From assembly GCA_029891345.1 (NCBI GenBank), contig CM057002.1, positions 59,510,777 through 59,574,776 on the forward strand: 64,000 nucleotides of DNA, given 5' to 3'. Positions 44,100-55,599 of the stretch are shown piece by piece (positions within the stretch are counted from its first letter, which is position 1; the number at the start of each line of letters is the position of its first letter). Made by a program: the position numbers and the translations under genes. The stretch is from Dryococelus australis. Lineage: Eukaryota; Arthropoda; Insecta; Phasmatodea; Phasmatidae. Under the pieces are notes generated by a model. It worked only from the letters and a program-made list of their open reading frames with translations. It searched no databases and had not been told where the DNA came from.

Positions 44100-44744
44100 C
44101 AAACTTCTACGCAGCTCTTCAAGTTTTACATACCAAGTTGGTAAAAATGTAGTAATAGTTTATAAGTTCAGGCAGAAGATATTTTGAACAAAAAAAAAAA
44201 AAAAAAAACGAGAAAAGTTCTTTCACTTCACGTAGCCGTCTTGCGTCGTACTTGAGCGGTTAGAAGCAGTCATCAAACATGGTTCATGAGTAAGGAGACG
44301 GCAAAACTCCGCGCAGGCCGTCTCAATTTAAAAGTGGCGGAAAGTTTGAAACTAATTTAAAGGAAAATATTAGCAGGGCCTTAAAAAGTGCTCACTTTAC
44401 CGTGAATAGCCTATAGAAAATTATACTAAAGGACGACTCACCGAATTCGTGCGCACTCAGTTGTAATGATAATTCGTATGATAACTATTTCTTACTAGGA
44501 GCTATTAACACATGTTTTCTCGCAGTTTTCCTTCGAATTTGTTATAAATGAGTGATTAAAATTTATAAATAAAATGAAGGGAAAACTTCAATTTAAGGGG
44601 GAAAAAAACATACTTTCGTGTTAACAGGGGTATAAAATGCTTATGATATGTGGCATGATTAGGAAATAACCAAACTCGTTTTTCAAAGTTTGATTAAAAA
44701 AGTGTGAAAAAAACAGCGAATAGAGTATAGAATAAAAATGAGGC

Positions 44745-45035
44745 TGCCCGCTTATTGGTCTTTTGTGCATGTACTCAACATTGACCTACCAGAAAAGTAC
44801 ACAACTATCAAAGTCACATGGTAACAGTGATGAAAGTGTTTGTATATATATTATTTTTTAAGTGAAAAGCACTATTATATTAATAAAATACGTATACCAA
44901 TCTGAACTAATTCAAATTTCATTACAAATTAATTAAAATAATAATACATAAATCTCAGAACATTTGTTTACAAACCAGTTTTCTAATCTAACATCAAAAC
45001 CATGCCGTTTTGGTTAATATGTGTTGGCAGGAAAG
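44745..45035 (+). repeat. Dispersed repeat R5, copy 2
   Basis: Inverse match to 1005-1300, including ACATTGACCTACC, TCAAAGTCACATGGTAACAG and AACATCAAAACCA-like blocks. Confidence 0.65.
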
Positions 45036-45106
45036 CAGTTCAATGTTGGGACCCGGAGATTGGTTGTGCGTAGCCAGCGAGATCGATCAACCTCATATTT
45101 AGTCTA

Positions 45107-45771
45107 CACTGTAAAAAAAATTGAGGTGAAATTCCGTTACATGAAAGGGAAGCTAATTACCTCTACATGTAAGGTAAAATTACCTCTTAGATGTAGAGTA
45201 AAAATATATGATAAGTAAAGTACTATTCCCTAATCGTACGGAAAAAGTACCTGGCAAAAGTGGAGGAATAATCCCATACAAGTAAGGGAAAAGTAACTCT
45301 ACTGTATCACAAAAGTATATTTAAAATTATGCCGGAGTATCTATATACTTAACTTTTTTACTACCTATATCCTCTCTGACGAATAACAACCGAAATCTCA
45401 ACACTAAAATCCTCGACCATTGCTGGCTAGTGGGCGCGACCATAATCCTATATCACGTTAGGCTAACGCTCTATCCAATACACCACGACGAACACGTGAC
45501 AGCATCAGTGAATATTAGCGTGTTAGAGGATTGTTTATTCCGCCCCCCCCCCCTTTTTACCAATTAGCTGTTGAGAGTGTTGAAGAGATGCACGCGTCGC
45601 AAGGTAATTTCCCATCCATGTGGGACTTTCCACTACCATGTTCGTGAATTTTACTCCAGAGTGCTGGAATTTTACCTTACATGTAAGGAAAACTATGTTT
45701 CCCCCACAAGTTTGCGAATATTACCTTATACTTTTCAGGTAATTTTCCCATTATTATTACTATTTACAGTG
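45107..45771. mobile_element. CACTG-ended TIR element, 665 bp, with foldback interior
   Basis: It begins CACTGTAAAAAAAATTG and ends TATTTACAGTG, flanked by TA on both sides. Inverted TACATGTAAGGTAAAATTACC-type blocks lie at ~45165 and ~45680. A C run lies at 45543-45553. The centre (45425-45500) resembles a tRNA on the minus strand (GGTGTATTGGATAGAGCGTTAGC) but lacks a convincing T arm. It could be a CACTA-like or Tc1-like MITE. The target duplication does not decide. Confidence 0.65.
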
Positions 45772-46114
45772 TACAGGATGCCGGCCGACGTGGTGATGGG
45801 TTAGTGACGTCATTTTTCTGGCGTGTGTCGTTGGAGTTCGTGGAATAAACGACTCGTATTCTCAAGTATTCTGTGACCGGGCGGTGTGAATGCATGTCTG
45901 CCATTCCCACTACGCGACATGAATAAGGGAGAAAAATATATACTAGTGCATAACACGTTTTTGTTTTACTAGCTTTAATAAAGAACGGAAGGAAGAAGAG
46001 AAGCAGTTTTAATAATTAATGTTGAATTAATGTCAGCTATAAAAACGGCACTGACATTTACCCTTGGAATCTATCCTCGTTTAATTTTTATACGACAGTT
46101 AAGGAGAATTACTA

Positions 46115-46350
46115 TAGGCTGCTCACGATAAAGTGAGAACTTTTGAAAGCCCTCTCATTTGGAATAATATTCATTAAACATACTTCATTTTAGCCCTATA
46201 CGTTTACTTCCGGGTGCGGTGGAATACATACGCTGTGTTTATTACTTACATGGCGATATTTATTTAGAAAGGTGGTAAACGAATAAACAATAACTGAAAG
46301 GAAAAAGTAACCACATCATCAAAAGTGCTCACTTTAACGTGAACAGCCTA
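46115..46350 (+). mobile_element. MITE-B copy, full length (236 bp)
   Basis: Termini TAGGCTGCTCACGATAAAGT and CTTTAACGTGAACAGCCTA pair. The left flank is TA (46113-46114), the right flank CA. The interior is the inverse of the copy at 40949-41186. Confidence 0.88.
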
Positions 46351-46430
46351 CAGTAATCAATATTAATGCCTCGAGGTCATATTCGGCAATAAGGAATCAT
46401 TACGACTGTCATGGGAAATAGCATATCAAG

Positions 46431-46703
46431 CTTTGCGTGTATTGGCTTGCGGTGAAGTGTTGCAAGGTAAGCTGGTGCTTGCTCGGTGCTGTATACACAC
46501 CCGGCGCACGCAGCAGGAACCAGTAACTAGAGTGGAGCCGGGAGAAACTGAGTATATTGCGGCCACTCGCGAGAGAGCGACGAGCGCACACGTGCTGTGA
46601 CGTCGACTACGTCTAAGTGGCCGATGTGGAAACTAGCAAACGATTAAGTATAGCACAGAGCAAAATCACAGCTTACCTTGCAACATCTCGCGACACGCCG
46701 CTG
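46431..46703 (+). mobile_element. hAT-like MITE (R4) copy
   Basis: It shares GGTGAAGTGTTGCAAGGTAA near the left end and the inverse TTACCTTGCAACATCTCGCG with ACACGCCGCTG at the right. Interior blocks (CGCACGCAGCAGGAACCAGT) match 58817-59087 in inverse. The left tip is partly altered and the 8-bp duplication is not clear. Confidence 0.75.
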
Positions 46704-46959
46704 TTTGCGCGAGTTCTCTTTCCTCAGAATTTTAAGCAGTGACTATAAATACAGCATCGTTGCTATAATTAAAAACACTGTTTTAGAGAAGAGCACATAT
46801 CGTAAACAGAAGGCTGCTTACAGCTATTCTCGCTGACTTTGAACTTATTCGACGACCACATTATTGTTTACGTAGCCAAATTTACGACAGGACAGCAAAA
46901 CACCAACTTTCGCGGCTGTCCTGAAAAAAGATATACGTAAAAATATTCTATAGTTTTAT

Positions 46960-47480
46960 TTTCACGTGAATACGTCTTTAAATTTGCAAACCATAGTGGG
47001 AGGCAATCCACAGAAAATCCGATGATAACAAAATCGGGGGTTACAATTTTGGCATTGTAGCTCCAAATCTATCGTCTACATTCGAACTTCAATTACACCA
47101 CTCGATTTCCAAAGGATCAAAGAATGTGTCACGTTGAGTGAGGACTGCGAAGCATTAGGGAGGGGGGAAGGGGCGCAATTTTGTGTTCGTTTCGCCGCGT
47201 CTCAGTAACTTCCGCGTAATATAAATTTTGACTAAGAGAAGCTACGATGCTCGTTTAGGTTCCAATCGACAGCTCTCGTCAAGATAAATCGATTGCGCGT
47301 ATAAAACACATTTGTGTGGGGGTGGTTATGGTGAAATAGTATGCGTTTGATGTAAAAAATTAAGAAAACTTAACACAATTTCGGTCTATACTCGTCAAAA
47401 GCCAAGTCGAAATACAAAAATCGTATACGGCTGGAAAAAAACATCTCAAAATCAATCCGTGTGCCCAACACAGCCAAACG
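46960..47480 (-). repeat. Dispersed repeat R3, inverted copy
   Basis: Matches 5395-6050 in inverse, including AACAAAATCGGGGG, CAAAGAATGTGT and GACAGCTCTCGTCAAGAT. A T run ends it at 47485-47502. Confidence 0.78.
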
Positions 47481-47502
47481 AATTTTTTTTTTTTTTTTTT
47501 TT

Positions 47503-47959
47503 AAATAGAATAGCCACAGTTGCTCACAATGAAACTTAAATGAGAAGAAGGTAGGCCTAATAAGAACTCGAGTTTAACGGGCCAATCACCTACAAAATGC
47601 GAGGAGCTCATTCCACTATGTGCGTCTCCCCCCTCCCCCGCTCCCTTATTTGGGACCGTGCATTCAAGCCGAGCTGGCCGTCTGTCTTCTCGGGCGAGCA
47701 CGCGGGGGAATCAACCTGGGACTTGATCGGCCCGGACACGTCCGTCCATCCGTCCACCGGACAACAAGCGAGGCTTCACCACGGCTCGCTGCCTTGCAGA
47801 TACACGAGCTGTGGCGTCAGGAATGACGCGGCCGGACAGCGGAGTAAATAATAATAATAATAAATAAAAATAACGCCCTCGACGATTACGCCGTGGCACT
47901 TTTGACCGACGCGTGAAATCTTGCCATCGGTCGGTACGGTCCGTTCACGGCCACTCTCA
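47503..47959. other. GC-rich patch, no supported gene
   Basis: 47590-47830 is GC-rich, with frames open on both strands, and is followed by an ATA/ATAAT tract (47847-47868). No family signature is seen. Confidence 0.45.
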
Positions 47960-48800
47960 ACTTTTCTGAAGTCCTGGCAGAGTTCTACTTTCGGGATATT
48001 CCTCCGCCTCACGCAAATCAAAGCTTAACCTAGTCTAGAAAATTACACGAAAGGGACAACGCACCGCATTCGTGCGCACTCGGCATGAGGACTACTTCTT
48101 GCAGAGTATTACCAACCCACCTATTTTCTCTCTGTTTTTATTCATATAAAGTATAAATAAAATGTTATGATTTATAAATAAATTAAAAGCAAAACGTCAA
48201 TTTAACAAAAAAATAAAATACTTTTATGTTAGCAAAAGCATAAAACGCTTGTGATACATGGCGTATTTAGGAAACAACCAAGTAAAGACTGTTCACTATA
48301 AAGTGAGCAGTTTTGAAATCAACCTTAGAAAAAAGTAACTGTTCCTGCCTGCATATACTTTCACGGGCGCCCTGAGTGACATACGCCCAGTAAAGTTGGT
48401 AACGATGGATGGGAAGAAGTTCCGTAACTTAACGTCGAATAAAATGTGTTTGGTAATTATTGTGATAACTTAAATTATTTCTTTCGCTTTATGTTCTTTT
48501 TAATAATTCTAAGTGTAAAAATTAGCAGATTTTTAAAAAAAAATATTTACTTTTCTAATAATTTCGCAGTTTCAATTGACCGACGCATGAATAAAGTTAT
48601 GAGGCCTATGACATTGTTAATCTTACATAACGCGAAAGAATACACAACGTACATACAAGTAAATCTTAGCAGGTCTTTCAAAAGTGCTTATTTTACCATG
48701 AATAGTCTATAGGTACGTCATACACGGAATGCTTTTTCAGATGTTTGATTGAAAAAGTGTGAACATGGCGCGAACAGACTATATCGCGAATTTCCTCAAA
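47960..48800 (+). repeat. Dispersed repeat R2, copy split by MITE-A
   Basis: R2 left part (47960-48284) ends AACAACCAAGTA and resumes at 48710 with TAGGTACGTCATACACGGAA. The uninterrupted relative at 15880-15905 reads AATAACTAAACACGTCCTAC. Confidence 0.75.
48285..48709 (-). mobile_element. MITE-A copy nested in R2
   Basis: This 425-bp copy runs from AAGACTGTTCACTATAAAGT to CCATGAATAGTCTA with TA at 48283-48284 and 48710-48711. Confidence 0.92.
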
Positions 48801-50758
48801 TTCAGCGTGGTCGTAGGATAGTCTTCAAGTTATTGTAATTTCCTGTTACATTTAAGGCTGAATCGTAAAGTAACATTGACCCGTTATGGATAGAGACTTC
48901 TGAAGAGTTCGCGGATTCATTTTGGAACAAGCTGGGATTCAAAACGCATGCATTTATATAACTTCAGCCATTGGCCCACGCGGTTTTTGAAACCTCGCGG
49001 AGTGCGGTGACCCAATGGTCGCCTTCCACTGTGACAGCGGACAAACCAATGCGCAGTTGATGTCGGCATATTTGTGCATACGACTGTAGAGTCTAGCCTG
49101 CAGGTCATTGAACTCGCGAATTTTCCAGGTGTCTAGTCGTGGATGACCCCAGGCCGGCAAGAAACACCTAGCACTGGAATGGACAAATAAAGTGCAGCCT
49201 ATTTAACGGGAAAGAGGGAGCGGCGAATTATAGCCAATAAACACATTGCAGCTACTGCATGTACAGAACAGTGTCGCTTAAGAGGCTTTGCCACCCCTTA
49301 CACAGGAATTATTTGTTTTAGTGTGATAACAGAAGAGACGGTATCATTACTGAAAATGTTTCATCATATTAAAAGCTTTATATTTCATGATTCTATGCAC
49401 AATTATTTGCTTACATTTAAAAATTATATTTTAGTAAAATATCTAATAATGTTACAAAATATATAAATTCTTCTTTCATGTACAGCATAAATCGCTCTTT
49501 TCTGACAATTTTTATGGTGTACTACTTTTTTTTATGAATTCTTCACACTCTGTAGACGGATGCAGTGCTCCATAGGCAGTTGCTTTACTTCAACCTTAAG
49601 CGGCAAGAGAAAAGTACAAAGACAAGGGCATAGTTTGATATGTGTACTTTCGTCGCGTGTAATAAAACCCCTGTGTTACAGATCTAATTTGCACAGTACA
49701 GCGTCACGCCTGACACACTGTACGCCTTGCGCGTAGGAGCGACGAGGTACTAGGCGTGCGTGTTAGTGTCGCCCGTATCACTCCCTCGCTTCTTGACCTT
49801 ACACGCCGAGTTCCCACGGGGCCCATCTCACTCTTAAGCGGTAGGTATAAAGTATGTACTGCGGGGTGAGTCCTCTGACCACCACTCCACCACGGCCACT
49901 AGAAAAAGCTAAGCTGGGCTATCAGAACCGTTTTGTTATAACAAAATGCGGATCGTGTTAAGTTGGAAAGATGTATAAATGGGTAATGGCTGAAGTAAAC
50001 CAGGTAGTGGCAAGCGAAACGGAGTTCACCACCTTCAGACCTGCTTTCATGTTAAACACTATAAGATGAGAATATTTCTCCCTCTTTTTTTTTTTTTTTT
50101 AATCATTTATCGATATGGGAAATTCGTTCTATCATCTTGTTTTGCAACGTTCTGAAAACATTGCGCTCAGGGCGATAGGACAGCGATCAATATAAAAATA
50201 GAAGTAATGTTACCTTTGAAGATTAGTAATAGTTTGTCTATAATGAAGATGAAATTAAAAACCACCGTGTCACTTGGCACGTGCAGTACCTCGTGGAATG
50301 TGAAGGCGTTAGATAACTTCATGTTCATTCACTGTCAGCTAAAAATATGCAGAAAACTATTTCTCCTTTTCTCATAAGCTGATGGGAAACATATTAATAG
50401 CAACGGATACCTTCATATAAACTTTCCTCTGCAGTGTTAAGACAATTGTTTAAGTATTTTAAACCTTGTCTCTCTTTTCCCGGCCGCCTCTGACTACAAT
50501 CAGGAGGGAGGGAAGAGTCAATGTCTTCTTGGCCACACCCGTTTGTGCACCCTCGCTTGCAAGGCTGGTTTTTGACGTTTGTTTGTTTACAGCTCTGATT
50601 AACGACGTCTTAGTGCTGAGGCTAACAAGTTTTAGCGGCTGAAATGTTCCTGAAAGACTGTTATTGTTGTGCCCCCCCCCCCTCCTCGCACCACGTGATC
50701 GAAACTGGGTGTTACAAAATAGATTACGGAAGGCTTGGACTGTTGTAGTGAGGAAGGG
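48801..50758. other. No gene recognised
   Basis: Mixed AT-rich DNA with a GC-richer part at 49680-49920. A T run lies at 50085-50100 and a C run at 50672-50683. The 141-codon minus frame at 50459-50884 reads into a SINE and has no family signature. Confidence 0.5.
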
Positions 50759-51008
50759 ATTTTGGGGGAGGGGGGTTTTATCAACAGCGAGGTCTTGTGG
50801 ACCGGTGAGGGTGAAGCGAGGTGAGTATGGAGCAGCGCCGAAATTCGAGGGCGGGGGAAATGGGAGATCCCCGAGAAAACCCACCGACCAGCCGCATCGA
50901 CCGACACGATTCCCAAGTGCGAAAATCAGGGAGCGATCCAGCTGAGCGTCGAACTCAGTTTGCCTTGGAGGGAAATTAGCATTCTAGCCACTGCGCTACC
51001 GCGGCTCC
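50759..51008 (-). mobile_element. tRNA-derived SINE, degraded copy
   Basis: It shares AGGGTGAAGCG, GGGAGATCCCCGAGAA, GCACGATTCCC-like (here ACACGATTCCCAAGTGCGAA) and the tRNA-like GCCACTGCGCTACCGCGG with the other copies. In the minus direction the A box is near 50998 and the B box near 50950. Confidence 0.82.
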
Positions 51009-51345
51009 TTCGATTGCTATAACCAGCCTACTATAAGTGCGTTAAGAGAGTCCAAGAGTCGGGATTTTTGAACACATTTCTAGCACATAACTTTTCGTTG
51101 TGATACAAAAATACCTCAAAAAACTACAAACAAAAAGATAAATTTACAAAAAGGCTAGTAAAAAAAGTACAGAAAATTTAAGTTTGTATTTTTCCCTTAC
51201 AAATTTCAAGATTGAATACAATCAATTCATTAGGCTACACATCAAAATTGTTGTCCATATTATCAGAAAGTAGGCCTACTGAAAAATATTTTCTTAGAAT
51301 TTTTTTTTGTGGCCCGCCCGTATTTCAGTTTCAAGTTTTGAAATA

Positions 51346-51585
51346 AAATTATAATGCAAACATTTTTAGAAGTTAAACCCTTACGGCAGTTGAACCAAGT
51401 GTCTGATTTCAAAGAAAGTCCCGTATGGCACTCCTGTAAGTTCAAGAAACACTTCAGGTAAAACTAAATTATAATGCAAACATTTTTAGAAGTTAAACCC
51501 TTACGGCAGTTGAACCAAGTGTCTGATTTCAAAGAAAGTTCCGCATGGCACTCTTGTAAGTTCAAGAAACACTTCAGGTAAAACT
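51346..51585. repeat. Tandem direct duplication, 120-bp unit, two copies
   Basis: ATAATGCAAACATTTTTAGA occurs at 51351 and 51471, an exact 120-bp period. The units differ at three or so positions (AGTCCCGTATGG versus AGTTCCGCATGG). Recent origin. Confidence 0.92.
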
Positions 51586-51824
51586 AAATTTCTTATTTAA
51601 ATAAACTTTTGGAACTTGCATTATTCAAGGCTTTAAGTTCAATATATAGTGTTTAAGCTAAGAAATATGATGAATGTTATTGTTTAAATGATTTGGTATT
51701 TTTATCAAGTAATTATTTATCTTGTCACATAACCATAGAAGATCCTCAAATCTAAAAAAAAATATGTCTCCTGAACAGACTTAAAACTCGGTAAAGTACT
51801 TACGATGCTCTCGAACGAACACTA

Positions 51825-52230
51825 TAGGCTGTTCCAGGGTAAAATAATTACTCTTCAAAGCCCTGCTTGAAATATACTTGTATACACGTTGTGTATTCTT
51901 CCGCCTTATGTAAAATTAACATTGCCTTGGGTCTCATCACTTTATTCACGCATCGGCTAGGCGAAACTCTGGAATTATTAGAAAAGTGAATATGTTACAA
52001 TCCTGGTCATTTTTATACTTCGGTGCATTAAAAAAACAGAAAGAAAAATAAAATTATTTAAGTCATCACAAATGGTTAACTATCGCCTTTTATTCGACGT
52101 TAAGAATTGGAACTACTTTCCATCCATCATTACCTACTTTACTGAGCGCATGTCAAATATATGCAGGTAGGGGCACTGACCTTTTTCCAAGGTTGACTTG
52201 AAAAGGGCTCACTTTATGGTGAACAGCGTT
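51825..52230 (+). mobile_element. MITE-A copy, diverged
   Basis: This 406-bp copy runs from TAGGCTGTTCCAGGGTAAAA to ATGGTGAACAGCGTT, with TA at 51823-51824 and 52231-52232. Confidence 0.9.
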
Positions 52231-52639
52231 TATGAACATTGAAACACATCCATGGTACAAAGAAATAAACTCTTATCTCTAATTGGGTTAGAAAATGTTC
52301 AATTATATAAAATAAAGGCGATTAATGTTTGGACTGGAAGAGAGCTATCTTCACGTCACATTAAATTAAGTTCTGTATAAATAGATAAGGGTAGGCCTAT
52401 GTTGGCACACGTTATATTTGGGAAATGCAATTTACGAATATTTACCATAAAAGGCGATTGGATGACATGAACACAACTGAATGCTATGAGAGGTACCGAC
52501 TGTGAAGTTGTAATATGTTTAAATGAATGGTTAATTTCAACCTCGTTTAATTTATAATGTAAAATATTTATTCTGTATTTGTGCTAATGAGGCTTAAAAA
52601 GGGAATATTTTTTTTTTGTAAATGGCTTTTTAATGTCTC

Positions 52640-52795
52640 CCGGTTTAAGCTCGAAAGCTTAGCAGGGGACGGCTTAAAGACTAACTTATAACCTAGCTTA
52701 AATAAACACCCATGCTTTGCCCGGGACTCGAGCCCAGAGCCTCCCGCAATTTAGATCGGTGGCGCACCAACAGACTGCGCCACGGGAGGTCGGTA
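52640..52795 (-). mobile_element. Possible second tRNA-derived SINE family
   Basis: Minus strand: CCCGTGGCGCAGTCTGTTGG (A box, with a perfect GCGC/GCGC D-stem), then GGGCTCGAGTCCCGG (T arm and B box). The acceptor and anticodon stems do not pair, so it is not a functional tRNA gene. A ~80-bp body follows (52640-52715). Only one copy is in the window. Confidence 0.45.
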
Positions 52796-53589
52796 AATAA
52801 GGAAATTGGTTCGCGATATATTTCGAAACGTCATCAGGCACTTTTATTACTGAAATCGGTTTTTCGTACGTTAACAGCTTTAACTGTCATCCAACCTTTA
52901 GTACGAAACTATACTTATGTTACTTTCAGCCGTGTATACGTACGAATTATTTTGGGGGATATTACTTCTTAGTTTACCATTGGACAAAGTCACACATACG
53001 CCCAGAAGTACACTGTACCATTTATTTTTAATCGCTCAAATCTTTCTTACACTGTCATACATTAATTTTGTATAACAAATATGTGCGTTATTGTGTTTTT
53101 TGCGTGCATCTGAAGTTATCGGCTTTTAATGAACAGTGATTTCTCGTTAAGTAAACTGACAGCCCTGTCTTCCAGGAAAAACTCTCGATGACATGTTGAA
53201 ACGATTTTCGAAACCGAGTACGTCTCAGTGCTTCAGAAATTGTGTTACAAAACGAAAGCTGAATGTAAGCACAAGTAATAATAATGCAACTCATACTGAT
53301 GTGCCTTTTCAGCAATTGCAGTGTGATTTGTGACCGAGTTAACGTAACATTCAAAATATGGAAATGGGGAATTTGAAGGCTTCGCGAGTTTTTAAGTGAA
53401 AGTGTGATCACGGGATATGAGTAGATCATAATTTATACGCGCAAATGCTTATAAATATCGTAATTTCGTTTGCTTAGTGTCTGTTTTAGAAGTCTACTTA
53501 CGAAATAGGGTTTGGACCAAGTTTGATTTATAACACATTTTCGATAGTATCACAGTTTTTAACACACGCTTCGGTAGAATAAAAAAAAA

Positions 53590-54916
53590 CAAGGAGTTAC
53601 TGATATAAATAATAAGTTAACTTTCCTCTACATGGGTGCAAATACATTTTAACGATGTTCTTAAAATTCTAGATGGCGCGTAGGCCTTAAAATCTTGTCG
53701 ACAGCAATATAATTAGAGATGAAACCAGATACACATTGGTGTGGTGACCAGTAGCCAGGGCTGGCAGACGACGTGCAGGAGCTCAGGGTGGTGTGACCTC
53801 GGCGAGCCAGCCCGGCTGTTTATAAAACACCCCCGCCAGGGAAGGTATTGAGGCCGGGCGCGGCCCTATATGAGCCTGGGGCGATGGCGGCTCGCGGCCA
53901 TCTTGAATCCTGAGGACTGCAGGACGACTTCCAGGGAGGACCACAAGGCCCGTGGTCCGACTTCGACGCCAGCCGCTGTCACTGCCTAGGAGATCCGCAC
54001 GAGGTCGACGACACAACTAACAGGGTAATTATACTTCCTGTAGGGCGCCCTAGGTCGCGTCGCGATAGGGATTCTCGCATAACTCTTAAGACTCCCTCTG
54101 AGTCAACGAGCACGTAGCTGGTATTAAATACAATAGTACTGTTGGCCATACTATTGCCATTACGTGAGAATTTGTAGAGTAACGCTAAGTGCGAGACACG
54201 CCTATCAACGTATAGTGCTGTAAGTGTAATAAAAGTGGTATTTTATATGTCGAGTGCTTTATCCAGCTAGTTACGACTAACTCCCTTCCTTGCGTGACCT
54301 GATTCATCCTGAGGACAGGTCACAGCAACATGCAGTAGTAATGAGACAATTACAAACACACACGTTCCTTACCCGGGACTCGAACCCAGGAAACCTCGAA
54401 CTATAAGCCAGCGTGCAATCAACTGCATTACGGAGGTCGAATTCGGAGCATCAACTTCTCATGTTACGAATCTTATGTTTTTAATTAGATGGTCGTGAAC
54501 TTGAAATATTTACAGGGCCGACATTTTGAAAATAAGTTTCCGAACCACTTAAAACACGTAATTTTACAAGGCCTCCTGTATTGCCACATGTGTGAAGAAT
54601 TTGGTGTATATAGGTTTATTGGTCTCTGAGATGAGGCATAACACCTTCATTATTTTCATGTGGCGATCTACATAAACGGAACAAAACGTTATGTATTAGC
54701 GCATTCGAAGATTGCCATGCACATTCGGTGAATGTCATAGATACAGTATACAAAGTTCAGTTAAAATCGGTTTCATAGCTTCGTAGATATACCACACCAA
54801 GTTGAAGTGTTATTATTATTATTATTACTGTCATCATTCTGAAAATTAGTTACTAGTACACTTAAAACGTACTATAAATGGCCTACCACAGTACAACTTC
54901 TTCGCAAAGGACCTGT
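53590..54916 (+). repeat. R6 copy 2: leader, tRNA-like segment and two tandem units
   Basis: The leader matches 29040-29330 (ACTTTCCTCTACATGGGTG, GAGATGAAACCAGA). On the minus strand, 54367-54440 reads as a tRNA-like module with B box GGTTCGAGTCCC and ATGCAGTTGATTGCA in the D-arm position. Units with CCGACATTTTGAAAATAAG (54527) and CATCATTCTGAAAATTAG (54831) follow. A solo LTR and a MITE-A copy have inserted within and beside it. Confidence 0.78.
53737..54327 (+). mobile_element. Solo LTR, 591 bp
   Basis: It begins TGGTGTGGTGACC and ends GGTCACAGCA (TG...CA with a short inverted end). ACAT lies on both sides (53733-53736 and 54328-54331) as a 4-bp target duplication. A TATAAAA box at 53821 and AATAAA at ~54228 fit the U3 and R regions. 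The related R6 copy at ~29195-29215 is the empty site. No internal retroviral genes are present. The family (Gypsy or Bel/Pao) cannot be decided from the LTR alone. Confidence 0.82.
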
Positions 54917-54920
54917 GCTA

Positions 54921-55345
54921 TAGGCTGTTCACGGTAAAATGAGCACTCTTGAAAGCCGTGCTTAAGATCTAGTTGTATGCACACTGTGTCTTCTTCCGCC
55001 TCATGTAATGTATTAACATTGCCATGGGCCTCGTTACTTTAGCCATGCATCAGTCAAGTGCATCTGTGAAATTATTACAAAAGAAAGTGTTTTGCAAGTC
55101 TGCTTATTTTTACACTTCGATGCATAAAAAAAAAACAGAAATTAAAAGAAATAATTTATGTTATCACAAATGGTTACCTGACACTTTTCATTCGACGTTA
55201 AGATATGGAACTACTTTCCATTCATTGTTACCAACTTTACTGGGCGCGTGTCATTCAGTTCGTCCGTTAAAATATATGAAGGTAAGGATAGTGACTTTTT
55301 TCTAAGGTTTATTTCAAAAGTGCTCATTTTGCCGTTAATAGCCTT
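54921..55345 (+). mobile_element. MITE-A copy, full length
   Basis: This 425-bp copy runs from TAGGCTGTTCACGGTAAAAT to CGTTAATAGCCTT, with TA at 54919-54920 and 55346-55347. Confidence 0.93.
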
Positions 55346-55599
55346 TACCGGGTTATAGGTAGAATTGGCTACAACGTGGAGCAGCAGTCAGCGATCAAAT
55401 AGCTGAGTTTTTAGCATACGCGGGGCTTCAGGAGTTTCGACCAGTAACAGATAGGGACACCTGTTTTTTATGCGAAAACATTTCGTCATTATTTGCATTC
55501 CAAAACAATAGTTCAGATCAACTTTCTCGTGACTGGATGATTTTAATCGACATTCATCTTAATTTTCTGCTCGCACATCACGGACGTTCAGTTTCCGAT

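Larger units (their letters stand above)
42395..44413 (+). mobile_element. 2,019-bp TIR element related to the MITE-B family
   Basis: The left end TAGGTCATTCACGGTAAAGT and right end ACTTTACCGTGAATAGCCTA pair, with TA on each side (42393-42394 and 44414-44415). It sits inside an R2 repeat whose intact relative shows one TA at the same place. The interior has a TA/CA microsatellite (42481-42516), a MITE-B-like TGTTTATTAGTCATATTGCA segment, a duplicated ~170-190-bp block and a GC-richer 500 bp at 43600-44100. No transposase motif is seen. Confidence 0.8.
42300..44730 (+). repeat. Dispersed repeat R2, copy interrupted by a 2.0-kb insertion
   Basis: R2 sequence on the left (CTTCAAGGACATTCCTTCG at 42343) resumes on the right (GAATTCGTGCGCACTCAG at 44443) in the correct order after removal of 42395-44413. 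The undisturbed equivalent is 47965-48085. The junction falls at a TA dinucleotide. Confidence 0.75.

Noticed and set aside
50459-50945. 141-codon minus-strand ORF and a 93-codon plus-strand ORF
   Set aside because: Both extend into a SINE copy and have no conserved domain.
52710-52795. Possible functional tRNA gene on the minus strand
   Set aside because: The D arm and T arm look right but the acceptor and anticodon stems do not pair. Called tRNA-derived instead.
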